From Mytilus californianus (Eukaryota > Mollusca > Bivalvia > Mytilida > Mytilidae): a stretch of DNA of 64,000 nt. The notes under the pieces are model-generated. The model was not told where the DNA came from. It worked only from the letters and a program-made list of their open reading frames with translations, and did not search any database. The translations under genes and the position numbers were made by a program. The stretch spans positions 85,996,324 to 86,060,323 of the forward strand of contig NW_026262723.1 of the NCBI RefSeq assembly GCF_021869535.1, written 5' to 3'. Of the stretch, positions 1-11,700 are shown piece after piece. Numbering within the stretch: the stretch's first letter is position 1; the number at the start of each line of letters is the position of its first letter.

Positions 1-115
1 ATAAATGATAGAGAGAAAGTAAAAATGGTAATAACTGTTCAGCTAAGTAAGATCTACAAACATTACCAAAATAGTCAATTGACCCCATAAGGAGTTATTG
101 CCCTTAAAACGTTTT
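1..115 (+). repeat. Dispersed bivalve-type repeat, family A
   Basis: Contains AGAGAGAAAGT, GTTCAGCTAAGTAAGATC and ATAAGGAGTTATTGCCCTT. A second piece lies at about 480-575, and a reverse-oriented relative at about 17815-18000 carries AAGGACAATAACTCTTAT. Recognised from memory as a common mussel interspersed repeat; class not determined. Confidence 0.55.
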
Positions 116-479
116 TTTTTAACATTTTTTGTGAAAGTCTAATTACTTATTCAAAAATTTTCTTCTCTGAAACTACTAAGCCAAATACTTAAAAACTTTA
201 ATTGAATATTCCATAGGGTATCTTGCTTATAGATTGTATTCGGGGATTTGATTCATTTAAAAACATGGCGCCAGTTTCTAAAAATAGAGCATAGGGGTCA
301 AATGAAGTTTTTGGCTTTCATCTTTAAAACTAAAGCAGTAAGAGCAAAACTGACATAGGTGAAAGTGTTAAACAGGTTTAGATCCACCTGTCAAGTAATC
401 TTTAGACCAATAGGACAACTCACTGTTGGGTTACTGTCCAGAAATAGTTAATTTTTAGGAAATTTTACAGTTTTGGGTT

Positions 480-575
480 ATGTATTATCTTTGATATTAT
501 TATAGACAGAGAGAAAGTGTAAATGACAAAATTGTTCAGAAAAGTAAGATTTACAAATAAGTCAAATGCCTGAAA
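480..575 (+). repeat. Second piece of repeat family A
   Basis: ATTATAGACAGAGAGAAAGT, then ATTGTTCAGAAAAGTAAGAT and ACAAATAAGTCAAATG, parallels bases 1-70 of the window. It suggests two adjacent copies or one internally rearranged copy. Confidence 0.5.
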
Positions 576-1600
576 CTGAAATTACAGGTGAGCGATATCA
601 GGCTCTCATGAACCTCTTGTCTAATTTCCAACATGTCTTAATGCTTTTTGAAATATAGTTGTAAATATTATTACTCAAACATGTCAACAAGATACGGATA
701 AATTTAACACAGTTGATAAAAACTTTATTATTCCTACCTACGGAAAAAACTTATCCCTAAATTTGACTTATCATATTGATGCTATCCGACTTTTTTAGTT
801 TAGAAATGTGCATATTGAATATTACAAGGAAACATTTGACCCGGAAGAAGTTTTAATTAGAATAGAGAGAGAGAAAAAAACAGACGGAGTGTGTAACACT
901 GCTACTGTTTCACAGAAATTCAATTTATTAACGAATTTGATTTTGTCCACCAGTCATTGACCATATTATTTATTGTATGTCCGCGGTTTAAAAAGTATTT
1001 TAGGTTTATTTATAGAAACTTCTTTTGTATCGCTTTCACTCGAAAATAGTAATGCAAAAAATAAATTCACAACTGCTAACTTTTTTGAACGTAAATTAAG
1101 GAGAAGCCGAGCCTTCTACATTTTTAAACAATCTAGTCTTGTTGAGAGATTCCACTTCTTTTTAGAATTTTTTCATCGGACAAAAACCTGAAATTATTAA
1201 GTCATATAATTCATTACTTTCAATTGATTTTCTCAATTATATGAAAATTATGTGGTAAGACAATGCCATTCAAGATGGACAACTTCTTTTTGAAACTAAC
1301 TAACACAAAAAAGAAATATGATGAAACATCAGAATTTCGGATCCTATTTATGATTCTTAAGCAACAGCTATCTGGTTCCTGGTCTCTGAAACGTTTTCTT
1401 TGAAACAAAAATTTTACATTTGCTGAGAACAAAAAAATGTATGTGATTTTTTTTAAAAGTGAAGACATATGTATGGCCAGCTGGAGAAAGCCAAAGTAAA
1501 GTATAATATTTTTACTGTGTGTTGTGTTGTGTTGATTGCATAGATATTAAAAAAACAATTTATCATTTTAATAAACCTGTGGGTGTGCTTTGCATTTCAG

Positions 1601-1806
1601 CTTTATGAAAATGTAAAAATGAGGCAGTCTCAAATGTTGTCCGACATAGCGTCTACTGCAAGTATCAATTTCATTGACCTTAGTGATGGAGGAACAACTG
1701 CTGTAGTCGAGTTTACTGCATCATCATGTGCTGTACTTGAAAATGAAGGCAAAGTTAGAATAGGGCTTAGGCGGATTGGGAGAATGGATATACCAGTTAC
1801 AGTATT
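1601..1806 (+). CDS. NCX exon a: end of loop helix and start of Calx-beta 1
   Basis: Acceptor TTTGCATTTCAG ends at 1600 and donor GTAAGAG starts at 1807. It begins LYENVKMRQ and runs into the first Calx-beta strand (VEFTASSCAVLENEGKV). It ends two bases into a codon, which base A at 3577 completes as Leu. Many animals keep this part in one large exon, so this gene has more introns here. Confidence 0.9.
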
Positions 1807-4800
1807 GTAAGAGTCATTGATATGAACTAATCAATTAAAGTGAAAAAAAAACATTAATCTGAAAGAAACATATTTATTTCCATTGTTAAACAGAAAGGCG
1901 AACGATACCAAACTCAAGTCGAAAATGAAAAACGACCAAAAGACAAATAACAGTATACTAAACACAAAATATGATCCTACTGAATCACCAAAATATTTTG
2001 ATATCCATTGAACTATAAATATACACAAGCTTCTTTCATTTACGTTCATTAATTCTAGAAATTTTCCGAGTTTGACTTTTCTTCATAAATCAATGCTTTT
2101 ACAGTTAAGAATGAAATAATACGTTTTTATGTAATATAATCTTAAACTTAACGGACAGTAAACACTATTATTGTATTATATTGGCAGTTGTTTTGTCTGG
2201 TTTTCTTCGACTTATGGGGTTTGATTATCCTCTTTATAGCATGCACAAGCATAACGATTCAATTGAGATATATAAACTGCCTACGGCATGTTACTGCTGT
2301 GAAATTTGGAAAGTGAAAATTATCACGTTTCTTAAAGATTCTAGTTTGAAGTCGTCCATCTGTGTCGATATCGTTTTTCTCCTTTTATTTTTTTAGTTGA
2401 AGTGGGATTTAACCTACGTGTTCCTCGTTTTTCTTCCAATGTTCCAGTTTTGCAAAAATTATACTAGTTATAGGTCTCATGTCCTATATGTTAAAGAACG
2501 TCTCCTTTCTTTTTTTAAATGAGTATAAAGATGTTCAGATGATTTAAAAAGATTAAATTATTTTTCACGACCCAAGAAGACCAATTATCAAATTGAAGAA
2601 AGCTATACATTGATAAGGGTTTCCATCGTCATAACTACTACATGACCAGTCCATAAATTTCAATGTTTAAAAACTATATGTATTTGATATTAGTTATGGA
2701 AGTGTAAGAAAGTTACTCGTTTTCTAGAGGTTTTATTATTCAAAAATTGAAAACATAATTTGCCAATGTATGTCATTACAAGCACACATGAAAATAAAAA
2801 AAAATCTTGCCTCTATTCCATCTTTTCAAATTCATTTCGAAGTAATTTAAGGTATCCTACACAAATTTATTTTTTTGATGCCTATAGATCAGATATACAT
2901 AAAAAAAACGAGTTACCCATTTTCGTTTTGACTCCTGAGGTAAGTTATTTATCTGCAAATTTATAGAAAAAAGTATACAGATAAATCTACCTTCTTTAAG
3001 ATACGTTCAGAAAAAAAGGTTAGTAAAAAGTAAAAGAACAAAAATACCGAGCTCCAAAGAAAATTTTAACGGAAAGTCCTTAATCAAATGGCAAAATCAA
3101 AGGCTAAAACACATCAAGAGAATAGAAAACAACTGTCATATTCCTGACTTGGTACAGGCATTTCCTTATGTAGAAAATTGGGGATTAAACCTAGCTAAAC
3201 CTCTCACTTATAAAGCATTGTTACGTGATCATCAGCATTCTGGAAAACTGATATATCAAGGTCATGTTTCTAAACTTTCTGAAAGTTTAGAATATTCGCG
3301 CGCTTGAAATTCGTCAAACTATCCCTTGTAAATTGCGTTGATTTGAAAAAGTCGTGCGCTTTATGGACCTCTAATGCTTTCCCATGTTGTTCCATGGAGA
3401 CGTTAAATAAACAATAACACCCTGGTGGCAGTGAATTTTTGTTCGACTCGACCTTACCTTTTATTAAACAATCATGAAGCACATAAAATCTGTATGTTCC
3501 ATCCTTATGTATTATTTAAGTTCAAACTTTGTCATCTATGTCATCATTAACTTGACATATTTGTTTCCAATTACAGAGTGGAAACTATTGATGGAACAGC
3601 TGACGCCGGTAGTGATTATAAACCATTGAAGGAATATGTAGAATTTGCACCCAACGAATCGTTACGTGAGGTTTATGTTGAAATTGTGGATGATGATATA
3701 TGGGAACCAGACGAATTTTTCTTCATTAAATTATATCTTCCAGAGGAAAAAAAGCAAAGCGATGTCGTCATTGGGAAGGTCTCCATAAATCAAATTACTA
3801 TTATTAACGATGACGGTAAGACTATATTTAATGTATATTAGTCTAATAAGTGTTTTTATAAACCTAATATATTTACTTACATCATGCATTGGAGGTCAAT
3901 AATAGTCTGAATAATTGACAGTGAATTGTCTCAAAGGAAAATATAAATATGAAGTAAAAAAAAATACGAGTGCTTTAATATGATTAAAGAACTTCTGTTA
4001 CTGTGTTATTCTGTAATCAGGTAATATTCATGACTTCCAGTTTATATGTTTGCGTCCTACCAGAAAAGTAAATCTTGCATTCGTTTGATGTGTTTGAGCT
4101 TTTGATTCTGCCATTTTATAAAGGACTTTCCGTTTTGAATTTCCCTTGAGAGTTCGGTATTTTTGTTATTTTACTTTTTGCAAATAATGGCAAATGATAT
4201 GTTCATTTTCTACTCTCAGTTCCATTTCCGAGTGAATTGAAAATCAGAGCTTTGTGATAAAAGTTTGACCCGACATTTGTCCAAACTTACTATCAATGTG
4301 ACAGATTAGACATAGATCAAACACTGTGAAAACACGTCGCTAGATAGACTTTTCGCCTCGGTCAATCAATGCTTGATGATGATCGTAAAACTTGTGTATT
4401 GTCGATGTCGATTTCATTCGTTCTTCATCGTACCTCCATGAAGCATTTTTTGTGTGAGGAGAACATTCCTGCTAATGGAGTCATTATAGTGTGAACATGC
4501 ACGAGCGTAACGGGTCAATAGAGATTTGTATACACAATACAATGGGACAAAGGGGTATGTTACTGCTTGTATATTGGAAGTTGACAATTGAAAAGTTGAA
4601 ATCATCACGTTTCTCAAAGATTGTAGTTTGAAGTCGTCCATCTGGGTTAATATCGAGGAGAAAATCAAGATATGAGTCTGATTTCCTGCCAGAAAAGGAA
4701 TTCTTGCAAATAATGTTAAAGTGCCATGTTCAATTCCTAATCGAAATTCCATTTTCTAGTGACTACAAATGTATCTCGTTCTGTTCAGTTATTCAGTTAA

Positions 4801-7800
4801 AATTAGGAATCAGAGTTGTTTTATGGTTGACTCAACATTAGTCCGAACTTACTACCAATGTAATGTTATTCAATTTGAAATTCGTTATTGGTTGTCAAGA
4901 AAGAAAACGAGTATTCTAAATACTAGTATTTTATTTAAAAAACGTCAAAATGGTAAAATTTCATATCAGGTTGTCAATGGTTAAATATCGTTTTAAAATG
5001 TATAAATATACATATAAAGAATATTACATAGTAAACAAACTTAGACTATGTCAAATTGATCTACAATCATATAGCTTTGTCAAATTGATCAACAATCATA
5101 TAGCTTTGTCAAAAAACTACTTCTCTATTAATCATTTTTCCATTTCAGAACCTGGGAAATTCGAATTTTCAAAGCCAAGTTATATCGTTCGTGAAAGCAA
5201 TTCAACTGCTCAAGTAATCATAAAAAGAATAAATGGAGCTGATGGGTCAGTATCAATCAACTGGAAGACTACTGACATGTCAGCGAAACATAACGTTGAT
5301 TTCATCGGGGGACAGGGAGATCTTACTTTTAACCATGGAGAAACCAGTAAAACATTGTCTTTTGCCATTATGGATTCTATGGTATGAATTTAGATTGAGA
5401 TTAAATTTAGTTTAGTATATTATTCTCTTATATCTCTAATGCGATTTAAAAGGGTTCTTGTTATATGGCTATCAAGTAAGGGATTCCCTTACAATAATAG
5501 GGAACATCAAAGATCAGAGTACGTCCTTCAATGAATGTTTGCACTAGTTATATAAAAGGCTTTTCACACCTCCTTAAATCAATAGAATCAAAGCAAAACA
5601 TAATTAGTGACTTGATTCACGAAAGCAACGTGACGGCAGATGCTAGTATTTTGGCTTGAATTCCAGATTTGTACTGAATTAACAAATCCTTATACCATAC
5701 TGTTTTGCTACATTACAGTTGGCCAACAGATAATTTAAAATGGAGTCGAAGTGTAAGCATTATTATTGAGTATCGAAAGCTACTATAGCTGTAAGTTACC
5801 ACATAACAATGGTATACAGCACATAGAAATATTAATACATACAAGGGCAGACATATTAAAAAATGGGGAAGTTTTGCTCTTTTTAAGCTACCAGAAAGAG
5901 ATCACAGTTTTCAGGTAGAGATATTTGGTCCTGATGGAGGTGCACAAGTTGGAAAAATAGGGAAGACAATTGTGACGTTAGTAACAGATGCAGGTAAATA
6001 TTAAATATAAGTACTAGTAAGCCATTTCGCATAGCACTGACATTGACACATGTGTCATATCCTGAACTTATAGAATCCCTCTGTAACGCCTCGAATACCT
6101 GATAATATGCATTACATGCACTTAATCCATTCCTTACGCTATTTGTTTAAGCATAAACTCATTTGTTGATGAAACAAGAACCTTATCATCTTAACATTAA
6201 GTCATTAATAGCACTTACTCTGTTTGTTCCTTGCATTTTGTTAGTTATAATTGTTATAATGTTTTATTTTTTTACAGTTTAAATGGTTATTCTTTCAAAT
6301 GGTATGACGAGTTGATATACTTATTGGCTCATGTAAATACTGTCGATTTCAATCAAATTGAAATGAAGACTTCATGGAAACCTGTGTATTTTTTATTCTT
6401 TTTTTCTTGATCGACATTATTCAAGCGACAGCTGTGACTACCTTAGCTAGCTTCCTAGTTTTGACACTTCTTTCCCGCTTATTTACAGTCTGGTATATAA
6501 CAATTTTATGGACATTCTGTTGGTAGCTAGACTGTGTGCGTTGTTTTGTTGTTTGTTTTATAGTAACTACATATAAATAGTCAAAGGTGTAGCTTTGTGC
6601 GACCGAAAGATCACTTAGAATATTGTGCAATTAAATTTTTTTTCAGATGGAAATAAAGGTTAATTGAGTCTTACTTTGCAAACTTTAAAGATGTCTTATG
6701 TTCAAACTTTTTCAATTACTTATATCACACAATCATAGCATTTTGATAATGTCAATACATGTTCTTATCAACCTGATGCAAGGATATTGACTCAGGATGC
6801 ATTGTTATGCTTGTCAACCTTTTTTTTTAAAAGTTACTCTTCACATGTTTCTCTTGTAATTTCTGAACTCAAATGGAAGCTCAATTCTGATTGGCAAAAT
6901 ATTCTAATTAACATCCAATCAAATACTAACTATCTTAAACAGGACTTAATAATAATCTAATTTTAGTAATATAAACTTGATAAATATATATTTTCAGTCA
7001 GATCAGGTCAATAATTGTTCTAGCATAACAACAAGTGACATTAATTAACAAATCACGGCTTTGAAATAATATACAATTACTGTCTTTTGATGAGGTTCAT
7101 ATATTTTTTTTTCACTTTTGAAAAAACTGACATTCACTGGGGCCAATTTAACTACAAATTTACCGGGACAAAAGACAGTAATTGTTTTATTCCATATTCC
7201 GAGAGAAAACAATGTATTTAATGAAAATTAATTACCGATACCAAATGTACATTAAACATTTTACTATAACGTTACATGTGAAAGCATGTAGCGTTTAGCG
7301 CGGTGAATATACTTTTTCTTCATAAAATTGAGAATGGAAACGGTGAATGTGTCAAAGAGACAACAACCCAACCAAAGAGCAGAAAATAGCCCAAGGCCAC
7401 CAATGGGTCTTCAACACAGCGAGAAAATCCCCCAGCCGGAGACGTGCTTAGCTGGCTCCTTAACAATAGTGTATACTAGTTCAGCGAAAATGGACGTCAC
7501 ACTAAACTCAGAAACATATAAATGAACCAAAATTAAAAAAAAAACATACAAGACTAACAAAGGCCAGATGTTCCTGACTTGGGACAGGCGCAAAAATGCG
7601 GTAGGGTTAACATGTTTTGTGAGATCTAAACCCTCCCCCTATACCTCTAACCAATGTGAAATAAACAAACACACAGCAATACGCAGAGTAAAATTCAGTC
7701 CAAGTCCGATGTTAGAATAGGTAACATGTACATCAAACATTTTACCATACCGTTACATGTGAAAGCACGTGACGTTTAGCACGGTGAATATCCCTTTGCT

Positions 7801-8682
7801 GTAGGTACTTTAATATAAAATTGATTTTATTTTTTTCATTTAATAAGTTTTATTTCTCAATAAATTACTTTCACACACCATTTATTTCGATAAAAAGATT
7901 GAGTTCCAATGCGTTTTATAAGCGATTGAGCTAAAATTGGATGCGAGCATTTCGGCAGAAGTCCGATTTTATCAATGCTATAGATCTTTACAAGTAATAT
8001 TGTAACTTATATTGGGAGAGGGGACGACTAAAAACTAAACCTCGGAATTGATGATTATTTTTGCACGGCGTAATCTTCAAATGGTTAGGACACACACTTT
8101 AATGTGATACATTAAACAAGTTTGTTTGAAGCGTTGAAATCATTTTCTACTTAGTTCAATCATGTGTTTCTTATTATTTTTTAATAAAAGAGATTTCGTA
8201 TATACTATCGGTTTACTAGTATTAGCTTTCTCATGGTAAATTTTGACTAATGTGATAATTGTCTTAAATATATTTTGAACTTTCAGAATTTGACGGCCTT
8301 GTGTCAAGGATTGCAAATCAAACTAAACAAAATCTTGATGGTATTCGACTAGATACATCGTCATGGAAGCAACAGTTTCATGAAGCCATGAATGTCAATG
8401 GTGGAGACATAGATGAGGCATCTGCATTTGATTATATCATGCATTTTCTCTCATTTTTCTGGAAGGTAATTCTATTATTCAATCTTTGATTGTGGGGGTA
8501 TTTTTTAAAACAAACAATCAACAAGCCAATACGTCATGATATTGATATTTTTAGTATGATACCTTTACGATTCAATATTTATTTGTTTTTAAAAAGTGTG
8601 AATGTTGTAAAACAAATGAATGCACCCAGAGAAAATTATGTCAAATATATATCAGATGTTTTTTAACATTATGGAAGACAGT

Positions 8683-8752
<70 letters not shown>

Positions 8753-11700
8753 ACGTTGTTCAGACAGCAACCAAACGACACAAAGGACCATATGACATCT
8801 TGAGGTTAATATATGTTTACTAAATCTAGCATCTTAGAATGTAAAAATAATTCCAAATTAAAAACAACGAAAGTACATGGCCAGAAACTCAGTTTATATG
8901 TAATTGCTTCGAAACAATATAGAAAATCTCAGTCGAGTTTTGTTCTCTCTCCTAGGTCCGTTATAACGAATTCTAAATGTTCGCAATGTCTATGAAATGC
9001 AAGTTAAAGTGAAAAGAACCGGTTTTTGCTGAGCTTGGTGCTTAATGTTGTATCTATTCGGAACGTGCAGTGCAAAACTTCAGGAATAAATAATGGGCAA
9101 CTACATAACTATAACGGATATAAAACGAATAATTAAAATCATATAATGACCAATTTCATCGTAGTCATTGATTGCCTCGGTACTGAGATATTTAAAATGA
9201 TGTGTCTGTAAATTTCAAGATCATAAAACTTGTAACTGTACTTATTTTAGGTTACAACTTCCTTAAGGAAAGTTAACATTAGAAACTTTTATTCATAATG
9301 CTTTCAAACTTTTGATATCTTTATGCCTTTAAACACTTTTCGTCCTTATAGCACCTGGTGGAAAATATATTTAAAATCACGTATCGTGCGAATGGATATG
9401 GGAATCATATGATTTTTTTCTTGATGAAGCTGAACTGTTTGGATTTGTAATATTTTCAAAATTTATCTGTTGTGAACTCATGTAAATGCACTTTAACATT
9501 GACTCTTAAGCGTATCATATCTTCGGGGATCAACAATAAAGCTGAAGTGTTACATAACAAGTGGTAGTATATTAATTTAATGCGTATCGTTTCTGCTGTT
9601 ATAAGTGTGTGCACATAACATCGTTTCTAGTGTTATCGGTGTGCATAAAAGCGTATCGTTTCTGCTATAATCAGTGCGCTTGTAACATATCGCTTCTGCT
9701 GCGATCAGTGTTCATATAATGTATCGCTTCTGCTGCGATCAATGTTCATATAATGTATCGCTTCTGCTGCGATCAATGTTCATATAATGTATCGCTTCTG
9801 CTGTGATCATTGTGCACATAACATATCGTTTCTGTTCCTATCGATGTGCATATAACGTATTGTTTCTGCTATGGTCGATGCGAATATAATGTATCGTTTT
9901 TGCTGCGATCGAAATGCATGTAAGGTATTTTCTGCTGCGATCGAAGCCTACATAACGTAGCGTGTCTGCTGTGATCGATGTGCATACAAAATATTGTTTC
10001 GGCTGTGATGAATGTGCATATAAAGAATCGTTTTTGTTGTGATCGATGTGCATATAACGTATCGTTTCTTCTGTGATTGATTTGCATATCTTGATATTCC
10101 TCTTCAAAAACGTGCAGAGAATTTAAAAGGGAAAAGTACATGGGGTCATTGTTTATAAAACAATAGCCTTGTATATGTAGTCAGGCAATATTTTTAGTAC
10201 TGTTTGTAGCCTGTGAAATATCTACATGTACACTCGACTTTAACGCATTACCATAACAGTAAGCTTCATGTCTCATATGTGGTAAACGAACGGCACTTTA
10301 AATACTAGAAAGGAAGTGTTTGCTGATTACTACGACTTAAGCCTGTAGTTGACTGCGGATAATCCAATTAATTTATCAAATACAAAAAATGCTATAATAT
10401 TGTGCAGATGAAAACAAACAGGCGAACAGACTGTAACACTAAAAGTATTACATATTGATGTGTTTAGATAGTATTTCATTCGTTATCTATTTTTCTTTGC
10501 TTTAAATTTGAATACATTTATCTTTTGTTACAGGCATTTTTTGCATGCATACCACCTACATCTATCGGAGGAGGATGGGTAACATTTGTTGTTTCATTGC
10601 TAGTAATTGGCCTTCTTACCGCCGTTGTTAATGATCTTGCTACAATATTTGGGTGTTTAATTGGACTCAAAGACACTGTTACAGCAATCACATTTGTGGC
10701 ATTGGGCACAAGTATGCCGGACACATTTGCTAGTAAGCTTGCAGCAATCAATGAAAAATACGCAGACTGCTCAATTGGAAATGTCAACGGAAGTAACGCA
10801 GTAAATGTCTTTCTGGGACTAGGCCTTCCTTGGCTATTAGCAGCATGTTATTGGGAAGCTAAGGTAAGTCTTTATTTATATTCAAAGTCATTCATTCGTC
10901 CCTCAGACAACTGGTAGGCATCCCCATGGATGTTGACATTTTATATTTGAATTGACAAAATACATAACAACCTCCGGCTGGTTAAAAGAAGTGCCATATT
11001 ATTTTAATGACAAAAGCGAGAAAGGGGGTTATTTCATTTACTAGCATTTGGTCAACACTACTCCTTATGGACTGTTAGTCTCCGAGGGTATCATCAGCTA
11101 AGTAGTTAGTTCTTTGGCACTGACATGATTTTTAACAGCTATTCTAAACTTCCCCGATGATAGATTTAAAACAATATATATAATTAAACTACTGTTCGAA
11201 CTCCATACGGCAAAGTTAACCTTTATAGATAAATTTGGCTGTTTTTTATGCCCCTTTTTGGTCATAAAGCTCAAAATGTTCTACGTATTCTTACATCCCT
11301 GGCTTTGAAATGTTTGGGTTTGAGCATTCCCGATGAAGGTAAATCCAGAAAATCGATTCGGATGCACGCAATGTTTGAAGTGTTATTGTTATATACGTCA
11401 TGTCACTTCCGGTACTATAAAACCCGTGTCATTGAAATCGTTTTGTATGGGGCTTTTAATGACATGCCGATGTCAACCTGTCTTTCCAGATAATAACAGT
11501 CAAAACTTTTATAGAATGATTGATTGATTGTTGTTTGCCGCCACTTTCAGCATTTTTGTCAAATGAAAGCTGATTGCTAATGCTTTGCAATGAGTAAGAG
11601 GGACGTGTTTACTTTCGATTTATGAAGGCATTTTCGGTACATATAAAGCATTTGAGGCTGTGAATTTTAAAATGTTTATTTGCTGTTTACTTTTGGTTAA

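Larger units (their letters stand above)
1..1600. other. Intron of the NCX gene (left part outside window)
   Basis: No coding exon seen. It holds two pieces of one dispersed repeat family: 1-115, with GAGTTATTGCCCTT, and about 480-575, sharing GAGAGAAAGT, GTTCAG and AAGTAAGAT with the first. The rest is AT-rich unique-looking sequence. Confidence 0.6.
8466..10533. other. NCX intron with microsatellite and minisatellite
   Basis: Apart from the (TA)n(TG)n tract and the 34-bp minisatellite I see only AT-rich sequence. The exon phase (0 to 0) joins without a missing exon. Confidence 0.6.

Noticed and set aside
1583-1600. Upstream extension of NCX exon a to 1583
   Set aside because: These bases are the polypyrimidine tract and AG of the acceptor; the open frame through them is incidental.
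5915-5993. Alternative acceptor TTTTCAG for NCX exon d
   Set aside because: It is a better-looking acceptor and in phase, but it removes LPERDHSFQ, which fills conserved positions of the Calx-beta domain; kept only as a possible alternative site.
9838-10141. Two overlapping minus-strand open frames with repeated His/Arg-rich peptides
   Set aside because: They are read-through of the 34-bp minisatellite; the period is not a multiple of three and there is no splice or start context.
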